The position numbers and the translations under genes were made by a program. Positions 50,407 to 59,561 of a stretch of DNA of 64,000 nt are shown piece after piece. Each line of letters begins with the position of its first letter. Within the stretch, counting starts at the first letter, position 1. The DNA comes from Streptomyces fructofermentans (GTDB lineage: Bacteria > Actinomycetota > Actinomycetes > Streptomycetales > Streptomycetaceae): contig NZ_BMWD01000019.1 in assembly GCF_014651055.1 (NCBI RefSeq), forward strand, positions 40,087-104,086, in the 5' to 3' direction. Under the pieces are notes generated by a model, which saw only the letters and a program-made list of their open reading frames with translations, had not been told where the DNA came from and did no database searches.

Positions 50407-51232
50407 AGCCGATGATGGCGACCGGGGCGTCCCAGGCGTTGCGGTCCACCGTGATCGTGTGACCGCCGCGCGTCTCCTTGCTGTTCACCATGTACTGGTG
50501 GGCCCGGCTGTGACCGGTGTACAGCTTCGGGTCCCAGGGCCAGTCCGCCGTCGTGGTGTTCTTCTTGTCCCACAGCGCGTACCAGAGGTTGCCCGGCAGG
50601 TCCGTCCTGTCCTCGGCCGTCGCGACGGCCTTGGCGCTGGAACTGCTGAAGCCGTAGTAGCCGGCCCGGTAGTTCTTGGCGCGCACGGTCTTCGAGAAGG
50701 AGCGCACATACGTGAGCACGGCGTCGTTGCACGCCTTGTCCGCGATGTCGTACGGCTCCATGTCGAGGTAGACCGGGCTGCCCGCCTTCATGCCGAGCGC
50801 GGAGGCCTTCGCGACCGCGTCCTTGGCGTTGCTCACACCGAGGGAGGACGCCGTCGCCGCGGTGAACTTCTCCGGGTTGCGGCCCGTCTGGCACGGCGGC
50901 TGGGCACCGACGTAGAGCGGGATGAGCTTCCAGCCGAGGGCGGTCACCGACTTCGCCCAGGACGCCGTCAGGTTGGGCTGCGCGCAGCCGCGGTTCCTGC
51001 CGCCGACGTACACCGCGACGGCACCGTAGAAGCCGGTGTTCCACGCCTTCATCGCCGCGAGCGAGGGAGCGGTGCAGGCGTCGAACGCCCGGCCCGTGTA
51101 GGTCTTCTGGGCGGGCATGGTCGTGGCCGCCATCGACGTCTGCGCGGCCAGGCCGGCCCCGGCCGCGACGACGACGCCCGCGGTCGCCCAGGCGATGTAG
51201 CGGCCCTTCTTGGACAGCCGGTGACTGGACAT
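50405..51232 (-). CDS. Secreted DUF1906 (glycoside-hydrolase-like) protein
   Basis: A 275-aa exported protein. The signal peptide (RLSKKGRYIAWATAGVVVAA) is cleaved near residue 36. The mature part is the DUF1906 domain, a GH25-like TIM barrel: GRAFDACTAPSLAAMKAWNT, AVYVGGRNRGCAQPN, LGWKLIPLYVGAQPPC, YLDMEPYD and GYYGFSSS. The family may act on cell-wall or polysaccharide substrates, but activity is unproven; YLDMEPYD carries the acidic pair expected at an active site. ATG 51232; upstream frame to 51529 is shadow. Confidence 0.88.
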   Translation of the reverse strand: MSSHRLSKKGRYIAWATAGVVVAAGAGLAAQTSMAATTMPAQKTYTGRAFDACTAPSLAAMKAWNTGFYGAVAVYVGGRNRGCAQPNLTASWAKSVTALGWKLIPLYVGAQPPCQTGRNPEKFTAATASSLGVSNAKDAVAKASALGMKAGSPVYLDMEPYDIADKACNDAVLTYVRSFSKTVRAKNYRAGYYGFSSSSAKAVATAEDRTDLPGNLWYALWDKKNTTTADWPWDPKLYTGHSRAHQYMVNSKETRGGHTITVDRNAWDAPVAIIG

Positions 51233-51555
51233 TCCCCACCCCGTTCGAATCTCGGCCCGTGGCCGTGGCTGGTGCGCCCCGCCGCTGCCCGGCGGGCGGC
51301 ACTCCGAAGGTGTGGCGCTGAGCCCGGGTGCCGCCTGTGGCGTGCGTACGACTCCGGTGTGCGGAGCGCTCCGCACCCTATCCAAGATCCGCACACCGGT
51401 TGGTAACCGGCGGACAAAGATCCACGGTCGAACAGGGTGCGCCGGCGGGCGTCCTCGCGGTGCCGTGGCTCCGAGGGGCGCCCAAGCCCAGCGGCGAGCG
51501 CGGCAGCACGCGCGACCGGCCGCGGGCACCTCCCCCGTTGTCAGTGCCCCACGGC
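51233..51555. other. 323-bp divergent region with 18-bp perfect palindrome
   Basis: GTGCGGAGC and its exact complement form a palindrome at 51359-51376. On the minus strand TAGGGT (51380-51375) overlaps its edge as a likely -10 box of the DUF1906 gene. A second inverted repeat, CCGGTT-GGT-AACCGG, lies at about 51397-51411. Together they look like the regulator-binding part of the promoter. No gene is supported. Confidence 0.55.
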
Positions 51556-51957
51556 ATGATGACCGCCGTGAACACCGAGACTCTCATAGACACCTGGCGG
51601 CGACTTCTCGCCGATCCGCACAAGTCGTGGGTGCTGTACGAGCACGGCACGTGCGTCGTACTGACCGCTCCCGAGGGGGACCTGGCCGAACAGGCCACCT
51701 CGGTCCTCGCAGAGTTCGGCCCCGTGCACGCCGGATCGCCGGCGGGAGACTTCGGGGTGGTCGACGTGCAGGACGCCGAGGGCTGGGTCGTCACCGGACA
51801 CCACGACGACGTCCTGACGTACGTCGGCCCCGAGGAGTCCGAGGACCCGGGCCAGCTCGCGGTCGGCCTGCTCGGACGGTCCAAGCGCCACCGGGACGGC
51901 ACCGAACTCCGTGTCGTCCACGTCGAGGACCGGCGAACGGTCGCCGACCCCGCGTGA
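51556..51957 (+). CDS. Hypothetical protein (133 aa)
   Basis: A 133-aa soluble acidic protein of two alpha/beta halves: TETLIDTWRRLLADPHKSWV, YEHGTCVVLTAP, VLAEFGPVHAGSPAGDFGVV, and WVVTGHHDDVLTYVGPEE. No family recognised with confidence. ATG 51556, 51559 or GTG 51568 could start it. The gene is followed by a 17-bp perfect bidirectional hairpin. Confidence 0.65.
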   Translation: MMTAVNTETLIDTWRRLLADPHKSWVLYEHGTCVVLTAPEGDLAEQATSVLAEFGPVHAGSPAGDFGVVDVQDAEGWVVTGHHDDVLTYVGPEESEDPGQLAVGLLGRSKRHRDGTELRVVHVEDRRTVADPA

Positions 51958-51962
51958 GGAGG

Positions 51963-52002
51963 CGCCGGACGCCGCGCGGGAACGGCCGCGCGGCGTCCGG
52001 CG
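51963..52002. terminator. Perfect 17-bp bidirectional terminator
   Basis: Bases 51963-51979 are exactly complementary to 51986-52002 with a 6-nt loop. The stem sits between two convergent genes, 5 nt after one and 2 nt before the end of the other. Confidence 0.85.
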
Positions 52003-52004
52003 GT

Positions 52005-54599
52005 TCACCGGTTCCCGTTGGTGGGCGGCGGCGAAGCGGCCTCGTCGATGAACTGCCAGATTGTGACAAGGGCAGCTGCCTGCGCCAGCAGCCAGGCGAC
52101 CTGAATGGACAGATAGCGCATCTGGTAGACCGAGTGCAGCAGGGCGAGGCGGCTGCGCCAGAAGTGCCGTTCGCCGCGGAAGGTCTCCAGATCCATCATG
52201 ATTCCGGTCAGGGTGAGGACCAGGAGCATCGCCGCGGCGGAGAAGGCCAGCGCGGTCTGCTCCTCGCCCAGCCCCCAGTTGCCCAGCGCGAAGAGGCCGA
52301 TCGGCAGTGCGTACGCGGCAGCCGGAGCCAGCGCCTTCGCCGGACCGCGGCGTCCGGGAAGCTCGTGCCACAGGGCGCCGAGCACGAACCCGGCGGCCCC
52401 GTACCCGACCTGCCACAGGACGAGTTGGACGAACACGTCCGGCAGACCGAGCCCGTAGTGCAGGGTGCCGGTCAGGGATTCGCCGCGCAGCATCGTCTCC
52501 CACACCAGACCGACGCTGAAGGGCAAGGACACCGGCTGTGTCAGCCTCGCCGCCCTGACCCCGTTGTCCCACCAGGTGGGAGCGGGCCCGAGAACGAGGG
52601 CCGCGTCCACGACGGACACCTGGTGCGGAAGGCTGTCGCCGCGGCCCGTGGACGAGCGCCAGCGGTGCAGGCGTCGCAGTCGCGTCTCCAGCACCCGCCG
52701 CTGCGCACCGCCCTCGTCGGGCTGACCCTGGTCCAAAGCCCGCAACTGGGCGTGGAGTTCACGGAAGCGGCGCGCGCGGTCACGCAGTCGAGGCGCGTGC
52801 CGGGCGGCGAGCACGGTACCGAGAGGCTCCCCGGACCTCGCCAGGCGCTGCGCAGCGACGGCTCGGGAGGCGAAGAGCCGCAGGACGACGACGAGGGCCA
52901 GGAAGTACAGGGCCGACCACACCCACACGAGGGCGGAACTGGACGTGAAGTCCCCGATGTTCATGGCCGCCATGACCGGGAAGAGCAACAGCAGCATCAG
53001 CCGGTCCGCGCCCCTGGGGCCGCGGCGGGCCACCGGTTCCTGCCGCGTCAGCGTCCCCCGGGCGCGCAGGACGGCCAGCAGGGCCAGACCGCTGGGAATC
53101 CACAGCATCGTTGCCCACCATGCGTGCGCGTTGTGGGTGAACCACAACAGGCTGCTGCGCAGTTCGGCCTGGTGCCAGGCCCCGTAGAACGGGTCGGCGT
53201 GCGGGGACAGCCAGGAGCCGCGGCGCCACTCGCGCTCGGCCGTCACCGCATAGCAGACCGCGACGACCGTGAGGGCGAGCACGGTACCGCCCAGCAACCG
53301 CCGCGTACGCCAGCCGGCCGAGGTGCCGTGTATCAGACCTCCGTGGACGACGACGCGCCTGACCGCCGCCACACCGCCCAGGAGGAACAGCAGGAACGAG
53401 CCGATGGTGACGGTCCACACCGCCCCCACCGTCCGCCATGTCGCCGTCGTCGACGGCTGGATGAACAGTGCCGTGTCGGGCCCGGCCAGGGCCAGCCACA
53501 GGGCGGCAGTGGCGGTGGCTCCGAACAGGAGGGCGGCGGTGACGCGGAGGGTCCGAGGGGGCCTGGCGAAGAGCAGCAGCACGATGCCGGCGGCCGTGGA
53601 GGTCAGCCAGGCGCGCGGGGCGTACGCCGCCTGCTGCCGCCACTCGTCGGACTCCTGGAACGCGCCGATCCACCCCAGGCGCAGGTGGTGGCCCTGGACG
53701 AGGAGCGCGACGGCGAGGAGGGTCCAGCTCCAGTCCCTGAGGTTCGCGACCGCCCTCCGCTCCTGCGGCGTCGGCACCGGGTGTCCGGGCAGTACGACGA
53801 GAACGCACCACAGCGCTCCGACCAGGGCCAGAAGCAACAGCAGACCGCCCGCTTCGTCGAACACCGCGAACGGCGGATTGTCGTCCTGCGCGGAGAAGGA
53901 ACGGGGCCACGCCGGTACGACACCGACCACGACATCCGGCACCGGACCCCCGGCGGCAGGGTTCCACACCAGTGTGTTCGCCCCGCGTCCGCCGTCCGGC
54001 GCGGGCTCGGCCGAGGCGGCTCCGGGCCGGCCCGGATCGACGGTGATCCTCTTCCACCGGGCCCGTTCCAAGGTGCCGGGCGGCTCCAGGCGGATCGTCC
54101 AGCGCGCCCTGCCGACATCGACGCTCCATGCGCCGATGTGGAGCTTCTCGCGTTGTTCCACCCAGCCATGGGCGGTCATGACGACCTTGAGCCGCGGCGC
54201 GGAGTCCCGGCCGTGACCGGACTTCTCCGGAAGGACGGTGACGGTCGGCTCCGAGGAACGCCACTCCCTCCAGCGGGTGTGGAACCCTTCGAGCGGGCCG
54301 CGGACCAAGCACCGCATCGCCCCCCGGTACCGGTCCGAGTCGGGGCTCAGCAGCAATTCGTGGGCGTGGGGCCACGACGGGGGCACTTCCACTGTCAGCG
54401 TGCTGAACACCTTGGTGAACGTGCGGTTGTCGTGGTCGAGCCGAAGTCCCGCCGTGACGACGGCCTTCCTCAGCCCGTCCGCGGCGCACAGCCCGCCGCC
54501 CGCCGAGGTGTCGCCGGCCCCGGCCGGCTTTCCGGGGGGCGGGGAGGAGGCCGCCGCGGGTGGAACCGGCACGGCCAGGCACCAGAGCAGGAGCAGCAC
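52005..54599 (-). CDS. Large integral membrane protein, DUF6185-like
   Basis: An 864-aa protein. A signal-like N-terminus (LLLLWCLAVPVPPAAASS) precedes an extracellular domain of about 230 residues (around RWTIRLEPPGTLERARWKRI). About a dozen membrane helices follow, from GGLLLLLALVGALWCVLVVL to the C-terminus. A charged cytoplasmic region (FRELHAQLRALDQGQPDEGG) interrupts the helices in the second half. The layout matches the streptomycete DUF6185 family, of unknown function. The GTG start has no ribosome site. Divergent from the next operon. Could be a receptor, a channel or an envelope-maintenance protein. Confidence 0.68.
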   Translation of the reverse strand: MLLLLWCLAVPVPPAAASSPPPGKPAGAGDTSAGGGLCAADGLRKAVVTAGLRLDHDNRTFTKVFSTLTVEVPPSWPHAHELLLSPDSDRYRGAMRCLVRGPLEGFHTRWREWRSSEPTVTVLPEKSGHGRDSAPRLKVVMTAHGWVEQREKLHIGAWSVDVGRARWTIRLEPPGTLERARWKRITVDPGRPGAASAEPAPDGGRGANTLVWNPAAGGPVPDVVVGVVPAWPRSFSAQDDNPPFAVFDEAGGLLLLLALVGALWCVLVVLPGHPVPTPQERRAVANLRDWSWTLLAVALLVQGHHLRLGWIGAFQESDEWRQQAAYAPRAWLTSTAAGIVLLLFARPPRTLRVTAALLFGATATAALWLALAGPDTALFIQPSTTATWRTVGAVWTVTIGSFLLFLLGGVAAVRRVVVHGGLIHGTSAGWRTRRLLGGTVLALTVVAVCYAVTAEREWRRGSWLSPHADPFYGAWHQAELRSSLLWFTHNAHAWWATMLWIPSGLALLAVLRARGTLTRQEPVARRGPRGADRLMLLLLFPVMAAMNIGDFTSSSALVWVWSALYFLALVVVLRLFASRAVAAQRLARSGEPLGTVLAARHAPRLRDRARRFRELHAQLRALDQGQPDEGGAQRRVLETRLRRLHRWRSSTGRGDSLPHQVSVVDAALVLGPAPTWWDNGVRAARLTQPVSLPFSVGLVWETMLRGESLTGTLHYGLGLPDVFVQLVLWQVGYGAAGFVLGALWHELPGRRGPAKALAPAAAYALPIGLFALGNWGLGEEQTALAFSAAAMLLVLTLTGIMMDLETFRGERHFWRSRLALLHSVYQMRYLSIQVAWLLAQAAALVTIWQFIDEAASPPPTNGNR

Positions 54600-54951
54600 C
54601 GATGCGCGAAGGACCGTACGACGTGTGCACGGCGGGCGCGACAGGCGCCGGGTTCCGAGTGGACGACGGGGACCTGGTGGACGAGGTGACGTGACGATCA
54701 GTCATACCTCCGCGCGACGGGGCCGCTGGACCGACAACTCCTCCGACGAGGAGGGTCGACGCCACATCATCGCGTCCGGGGGCGCCTCCCGTCCGCGAAT
54801 CCCGCAAGCCGGACCGACGGCGGCCGGCGACCTGCCGTCAGGATCGTTTCTGCGGTGAACCGCGCCGCCCAACTGGCTGAACTCCCTTTCAGCCGCGCCC
54901 TGTTTCCACCGAACTCCACTGTGGTCCGGGACGCGAGCGACGGAGGTACGC
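54600..54951. other. 352-bp divergent intergenic region
   Basis: It lies between the large membrane protein gene (minus) and the membrane-protein operon (plus), and must hold both promoters. No clear boxes, repeats or small gene found. Confidence 0.45.
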
Positions 54952-56133
54952 ATGGGCGACACGGCAGGCGGGACACCGGAACGGGAAGCGCTGCTCGTCA
55001 GGGCACGGAAGTGGGTCACCAGGCAGCTGCCCTTCTACGCCGCGCGCGGCGAGGTGGGGCCGTGGGAGCAGAAGGAGGGGCTGCGCGCGCGGATCTCCGA
55101 GCTGGAGGCGATCCTGCAGGCCGCGACCGAACGCGCCCTGTCCGACGAGACGCGCCGCGACGTTGCGCGGAACTACTCGGACAAGGCTTCCGCGGAGCTC
55201 GACCGGGCCAAGGACGTGCTGGGGCACAATGACCATCCCCGTCGGCGGCGGGTCGCCCACCTGGGCGTGGCCCAGTCCCACGTCGACGCCGCGCTCAACC
55301 TCATGGTGTGGATGGCCTCGCGCGACGACGTCAAGGCGCTGCTCCCCCAGATGCTGGCACTCATCGAGGAGCACTTCGACCCGGGTGACCCCCGGCGCGT
55401 GCGGGCCACGGAGCTGGCTCGCAGACTCGAACACGACGAGGAGGTCGACCACGACGGGGCCGGGACCTCCGCGGCCGTACTGACCCTCAGCGAGCGCGTG
55501 TTCCTCGCAGAGACGGTCAGCCTGGCCAGGCGGCTCCTCCGCAAGGAGACCCTGCGGGTCCGCAGCTTCGTGTGGATCGTGGCCTCCGTGACGGTCGGTC
55601 TGACGGTCGCGGCCGTCGGAGTCGCGGTCATGTCCTGCATCTGGGAGACCGCGATCCCGCTGTGCTTCACCCCGGAGGCCAACGGGAAGTACAAGGTCGT
55701 GTGCCCGTCCTCGTTCAGCGTGGCCTACGACAGACCGCCCACGGCGAAGCAGATCGAAAGGACCACTCGGGCGCAGGACTACCTCATCGTCGAGATCGTC
55801 GGCCTGCTGTCCGCCTCCATCGCCGCGGCGGCGACCCTCAAGCGGATCAGGGGCACCGCGCTCCCGTACAACGTGCCGGTGGTCCTCACGCTCCTCAAGC
55901 TGCCCATGGGAGCACTGACCGCCGGACTCGGCCTGCTCCTGATGCGCGGCGGATTCGTCCCGGGCCTCAGCGCGCTCGACTCCACGGCCCAGATCATCGG
56001 CTGGGCCATCATCTTCGGGTACTCGCAACAGCTGTTCACCAAGTTCGTGGACAGCCAGGGGCAGGCGGTCCTGGACTCCGTGCACGGCCCGAACAACCTG
56101 CCCGCGCCGGCGGGCCCGGATGCCAGGCACTGA
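54952..56133 (+). CDS. Membrane protein with helical cytoplasmic domain
   Basis: A 393-aa protein. Residues 1-190 are soluble and helical (GLRARISELEAILQAATERA, DKASAELDRAKDVLGHND). Then come a membrane helix (SFVWIVASVTVGLTVAAVGV), an extracellular loop with two cysteines, and three more helices (LIVEIVGLLSASIAAAATLK; VVLTLLKLPMGALTAGLGLL; IIGWAIIFGYSQQLFTKFV). GGAGG lies 5 nt before ATG 54952. No family recognised. It leads a likely three-gene operon. Confidence 0.7.
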   Translation: MGDTAGGTPEREALLVRARKWVTRQLPFYAARGEVGPWEQKEGLRARISELEAILQAATERALSDETRRDVARNYSDKASAELDRAKDVLGHNDHPRRRRVAHLGVAQSHVDAALNLMVWMASRDDVKALLPQMLALIEEHFDPGDPRRVRATELARRLEHDEEVDHDGAGTSAAVLTLSERVFLAETVSLARRLLRKETLRVRSFVWIVASVTVGLTVAAVGVAVMSCIWETAIPLCFTPEANGKYKVVCPSSFSVAYDRPPTAKQIERTTRAQDYLIVEIVGLLSASIAAAATLKRIRGTALPYNVPVVLTLLKLPMGALTAGLGLLLMRGGFVPGLSALDSTAQIIGWAIIFGYSQQLFTKFVDSQGQAVLDSVHGPNNLPAPAGPDARH

Positions 56134-56258
56134 CCCCGGGGCTCCCGCGTACGCGCCGTCCCGCAGGGGTCGTTCGTACCCGCCGCCTCGCGCGGTCCTC
56201 CGCGGTGGAGGCCGGGCGACCGACGGGGCATACTCGGATCCTCATCACGGGGGGCGCG

Positions 56259-56717
56259 ATGCTGTGGAGGGGCAGGAGACGCAGACGGCCGCTGCTCGGT
56301 CTGCGACTGGTGGCGCTGACGCGGGTGCTCGTCACCGACCGGGGTCCGTATCGGGCGTCCTTGGGCGAAGTGGTGCCCGGAGACGGCCTGCCCGAGCAGT
56401 GGGTCTATGTGTGCCCCGTGCCGGACTGCCGCCTCGACGTCACCCGCACCGGGGAGAGGAAGTCCCCCGACCGGGCGGCCACACGGTGCGGGCATCCCCG
56501 GGAGGCCCGGGCGGTGTTCCTCTTCCGCAGCGGTTCCGTGGAGATCGCCGCCGAGTCCCGCGTCAGCGGCACGGGCCTGTACCTCTATGTCTGTCCCGGC
56601 AGGACCTGCGGAGGTCCGGCCCTCAAGTCCCCCACGGCCGAGAGCCGTCCACGGTGCGCGAGCCGCGAGCACGGCAGAAGCACACACCGGACCATGGCCC
56701 TCGCGTTGTCGGCTTAG
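56259..56717 (+). CDS. Small protein with two Cys-x4-Cys clusters
   Basis: A 152-aa basic protein. Two similar units: YVCPVPDCRLDVTRTGERKS with a following CGHPREARAVFLF, and YVCPGRTCGGPALKSPTAES with a following CASREHGR. Each gives a C-x4-C pair plus a later Cys/His, so two zinc knuckles are likely. N-terminus is Arg-rich (LWRGRRRRRPL). Function unknown; binding of protein or nucleic acid is possible. It lies 125 nt after the first membrane protein and 13 nt before the next. Confidence 0.62.
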   Translation: MLWRGRRRRRPLLGLRLVALTRVLVTDRGPYRASLGEVVPGDGLPEQWVYVCPVPDCRLDVTRTGERKSPDRAATRCGHPREARAVFLFRSGSVEIAAESRVSGTGLYLYVCPGRTCGGPALKSPTAESRPRCASREHGRSTHRTMALALSA

Positions 56718-56730
56718 GAGGTGAGCCCTG

Positions 56731-57795
56731 ATGCTGGGTGACCTGGTCAAGGCAGGCACGAAGACGTTCGGTGGCAGTTTCGGCCTGCTGAACGTTCTGC
56801 CGGGGGTCGTGGTCGTCACGGTGATCACAGTCATGGTCCGCGCCGGCCTGTACGACCCGCAGGCACCCGCCGACTTCCGGGCGGTCGCCCCCGGCGGGGA
56901 CGACGCGTCGACGGCCGTCCTGCTGGCCTTCGGCGCCCTGCTCGGAGGGGTGCTGCTGCGCCCGTTCGAGGTCCGTCTCGTACAGCTCCTGGAGGGCTAC
57001 TGGACGGCCGCGGCACCCGTGGGAGGCGTCCGCGCGCTCTCGGCGGAACGCCACCGCCGTCGCCGGAACAACGCCTGGCTGGAGCGCTCTTCCGTCGAGC
57101 GTCGCCCCACGCCGCCCGACGCGGGCCCGCTGAGTCTGCGCGAGGAGGCGGACAGGCAGCGGGCCCAGGCGCGCGTCGAACGGATCAGGGAGCAGGCGGG
57201 GTTCAGGGTCCGGGACTATCCCGAACGCGACGTCGACATCATGCCGACCCTGCTCGGCAACATCCTGCGCAACGCGGAGTACCTCGCCGGGCACCGGTAC
57301 GGGCTGGACGTACGGGTCGCCTATCCTCGCATGTTCCCCACGGTCTCGGCGCCGATGCAGCTCGCGGTCAGACGCCAGCTCGACCTCATCACCGCGAGCG
57401 CCTCGCTGACCGTGTGCTTCGGCCTCATCACGCTGGCCTCGCTCCCGCTGGTCCTGCGCCTGGACGTGTGGTCGCTGACCGCACCGGCGGCCGCGCTCAT
57501 GGCGGCCGTCGCCCACCGCGGCGCCGCAGCTGCCTCGCGGGAGCACAAGCACCTCCTCATGGCCGTGTTCGACGTGCACCGCTTCGATCTCGCGGCGGCG
57601 TTCCGCTACAAGCCTCCGCTCACGGCCGCCGACGAGTTGGCGCTGCACCGGCAGCTCAACAGCTTCATGCTCGACTCCGAGCCGGAGTCCGCGCCACGCC
57701 CCACGCGGGCGCTCGGGAGCCCGGGCGGTGACCTGGCGGACCAGGAGTTCGAGCATCCCCAGGAGTGCCGCTGCTGCTCACCCCGCTTACAGTGA
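56731..57795 (+). CDS. Membrane protein of unknown function (354 aa)
   Basis: A 354-aa protein with two N-terminal helices (LLNVLPGVVVVTVITVMVRA; AVLLAFGALLGGVLLRPF), a charged middle (LREEADRQRAQARVERIREQ), a region with DVDIMPTLLGNILRNAEYLA, two further helices (LTVCFGLITLASLPLVLRL; LTAPAAALMAAVAHRGAAA) and a Cys-rich end (ECRCC). Excellent ribosome site AGGAGGTGA. The same general plan as the 393-aa protein: helices flanking a large cytoplasmic part. It overlaps the convergent gene by 9 bp. Confidence 0.7.
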   Translation: MLGDLVKAGTKTFGGSFGLLNVLPGVVVVTVITVMVRAGLYDPQAPADFRAVAPGGDDASTAVLLAFGALLGGVLLRPFEVRLVQLLEGYWTAAAPVGGVRALSAERHRRRRNNAWLERSSVERRPTPPDAGPLSLREEADRQRAQARVERIREQAGFRVRDYPERDVDIMPTLLGNILRNAEYLAGHRYGLDVRVAYPRMFPTVSAPMQLAVRRQLDLITASASLTVCFGLITLASLPLVLRLDVWSLTAPAAALMAAVAHRGAAAASREHKHLLMAVFDVHRFDLAAAFRYKPPLTAADELALHRQLNSFMLDSEPESAPRPTRALGSPGGDLADQEFEHPQECRCCSPRLQ

Positions 57796-58554
57796 GACGG
57801 CGGGGCGCACGGAGACCGCGCCGCCCACCCCCAGGATGTTGAGGCGCACGTCGCGTGCGGTGCCGTCCTTCTTGTCCTCGCCGATGCGTTCGTCGGACTC
57901 CAGCACCCTCACGCCCTCGTCCTCCAGGGCGACCCCGTACGCCTGGCCCAGCTCACCGGGCAGCACCACGCAGTCCTCGCCGACGAGCAGCTCGATCCTG
58001 CCGAACAGTACGGACACGTCGATGTCGACCTGCCAGTTCGCGGGCACGTCCCGGTCGCCCAGGTGATTCACCAGGACGCGGGACATGTCGATCCTCGCGT
58101 AGCCGAAGACGGACCGGACCACGACCTTCTGCAGGGTCGTCGACTCCGGCACGCGCTCGCGGATCGGTACGAGGAGGCTCTGGTAACGCCGAATAGGCAT
58201 CATGACGAGCCCCGGCGCGCGAGGGGGCCGGCTCAGCGCGAATCCCGTACCCGCGAGGACGACCAGCAGTGGGACGACGTGGCCGCCGATCCGGCCCGGC
58301 AGGTAACCCGTGGCGGCGGCGAGCCAGGCGACACCGCCCAGGATGAACAGGAACGGACCTGCCAGGTAGCCCGGGGGGACCACGGCCCGCAGCAGGGCGA
58401 AGCAGCCGAGTGCGATGGCCGCGTAGGGCACGGTGCCCGCCAGCGCGCGGAAGCCCGACTCCAGTGCGGAGGCCCCGCCGAACATCCACGCGGTGCCCAC
58501 GGCCACCGCGACCAGCCCGACGGCAACGCGCGCACGGCTCACCCGGACTCCCAT
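57787..58554 (-). CDS. Membrane protein with LiaF-like C-terminal domain
   Basis: A 255-aa protein. Four membrane helices in the first 110 residues (VAVGLVAVAVGTAWMFGGAS; VPYAAIALGCFALLRAVVPP; LFILGGVAWLAAATGYLP; VVPLLVVLAGTGFALSR). The C-terminal half (VDIDVSVLFGRIELLVGEDC; ARDVRLNILGVGGAVSVRP) resembles the LiaF-like cell-wall-response domain, which in Bacillus keeps a two-component kinase off. Here it would hang in the cytoplasm or outside, depending on topology. Partner kinase not evident. Confidence 0.7.
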   Translation of the reverse strand: MGVRVSRARVAVGLVAVAVGTAWMFGGASALESGFRALAGTVPYAAIALGCFALLRAVVPPGYLAGPFLFILGGVAWLAAATGYLPGRIGGHVVPLLVVLAGTGFALSRPPRAPGLVMMPIRRYQSLLVPIRERVPESTTLQKVVVRSVFGYARIDMSRVLVNHLGDRDVPANWQVDIDVSVLFGRIELLVGEDCVVLPGELGQAYGVALEDEGVRVLESDERIGEDKKDGTARDVRLNILGVGGAVSVRPAVSL

Positions 58555-58856
58555 CCCACGACGGACAACCGCCGGGCCACAGTAGCCCCGCCTCCGGCGA
58601 CGGCCGTGTGGGGGGCGGTCGTGGGACCCTGGGCCGGCTGTCCGGGCACGGGCCCGAGGCCTTCGTCGGGCAACCGCTGTCGTCCGCCCGGGGGTTGGGG
58701 TCCGATGCCTCGGCCCTCTCCTCCGGGTCGAGGGCGACGCGAAGGGCGGCGCGGCGGGTTCACCGGGTTGTGGCCCGGGAGGGACGGCGGGGCTCCGATA
58801 GGTTCGATCACATCCCGTCGGAGAACGGGCCCGGACCCACGTGTGAGGAAGCTCGG
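58555..58856. other. 302-bp divergent intergenic region
   Basis: No gene, repeat or clear promoter recognised; it should contain promoters for the LiaF-like gene and the maltokinase-cap gene. Confidence 0.4.
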
Positions 58857-59480
58857 ATGGCCTCTGTCCACCGCACCACCATGACTCCCACCAAGCTGGA
58901 GCTCCTGTCCGACTGGCTGCCGAAGCGGAGTTGGTACGCGGGCGACACGTACGCCTCGGACCTGGTCGTGGCCGGCGGGTTCCGCCTGGACGATCCCGAG
59001 GGCCAGGTCGGGATCGAGTTCATGGTCGTCGTGGACGCCGGCCCGCGCGAGCCGGTGGCCCATCTGGTGCCGATGAGCTACCGGGGCGCGGAGTTGGAGG
59101 GCGTTCCGGGCGTGGCGCTGATCGGTACCTCGCAGCACGGCGTGCTGGGCACCCGGTGGATCTACGACGGCATGTACGACCCGGTGGTGACAGCCCAGTT
59201 GGGCGCCCTCATGCGTGGCGGCGCGACGCCGCAGCACCGGAGCGTCAGTGACACGACCGATCCGACCGTGGTCGTGCACGGAGGCGTTCCCGGTGGCGGG
59301 TTCGACGTCCGCGTCAACCGTGTCCTGCGGCCGGCGGACAGCACCCGGACACCGTCGGGAAGCCTTGTCGCCGGCTGGACCTGGCCGGACGGTACGGCCG
59401 CACGGGGAGTGTTCGCGACCGTCGCGCCGCGGGAGGAAGCCGTGGGGAATCCCTCGTACGGCAGCGGCCCGCATGCGTGA
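58857..59480 (+). CDS. Maltokinase N-terminal-cap-like protein
   Basis: A 207-aa protein. VHRTTMTPTKLELLSDWLPK followed by RSWYAG resembles the N-terminal cap domain of maltokinase Mak/Pep2, the part preceding the kinase. The kinase lobes are absent, so the protein cannot phosphorylate maltose alone. A sandwich of strands follows (FMVVVDAGPREPVAHLVPMS). GAGGAAG precedes ATG 58857. Possibly a ligand-binding or regulatory descendant of the cap domain; function unknown. Confidence 0.72.
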   Translation: MASVHRTTMTPTKLELLSDWLPKRSWYAGDTYASDLVVAGGFRLDDPEGQVGIEFMVVVDAGPREPVAHLVPMSYRGAELEGVPGVALIGTSQHGVLGTRWIYDGMYDPVVTAQLGALMRGGATPQHRSVSDTTDPTVVVHGGVPGGGFDVRVNRVLRPADSTRTPSGSLVAGWTWPDGTAARGVFATVAPREEAVGNPSYGSGPHA

Positions 59481-59561
59481 GCGTCCCGGTGCCCGGTCGT
59501 CGACGGGTCGTCGAAGAGTGCCAGTCGCCCGGCCGCGGGACCGCGAGAGTCGAGGCACCGT

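Noticed and set aside
52780..54807. 675-codon minus-strand frame
   Set aside because: Overlaps the membrane-protein gene in another frame; strongly Arg/Pro-rich with no membrane pattern.
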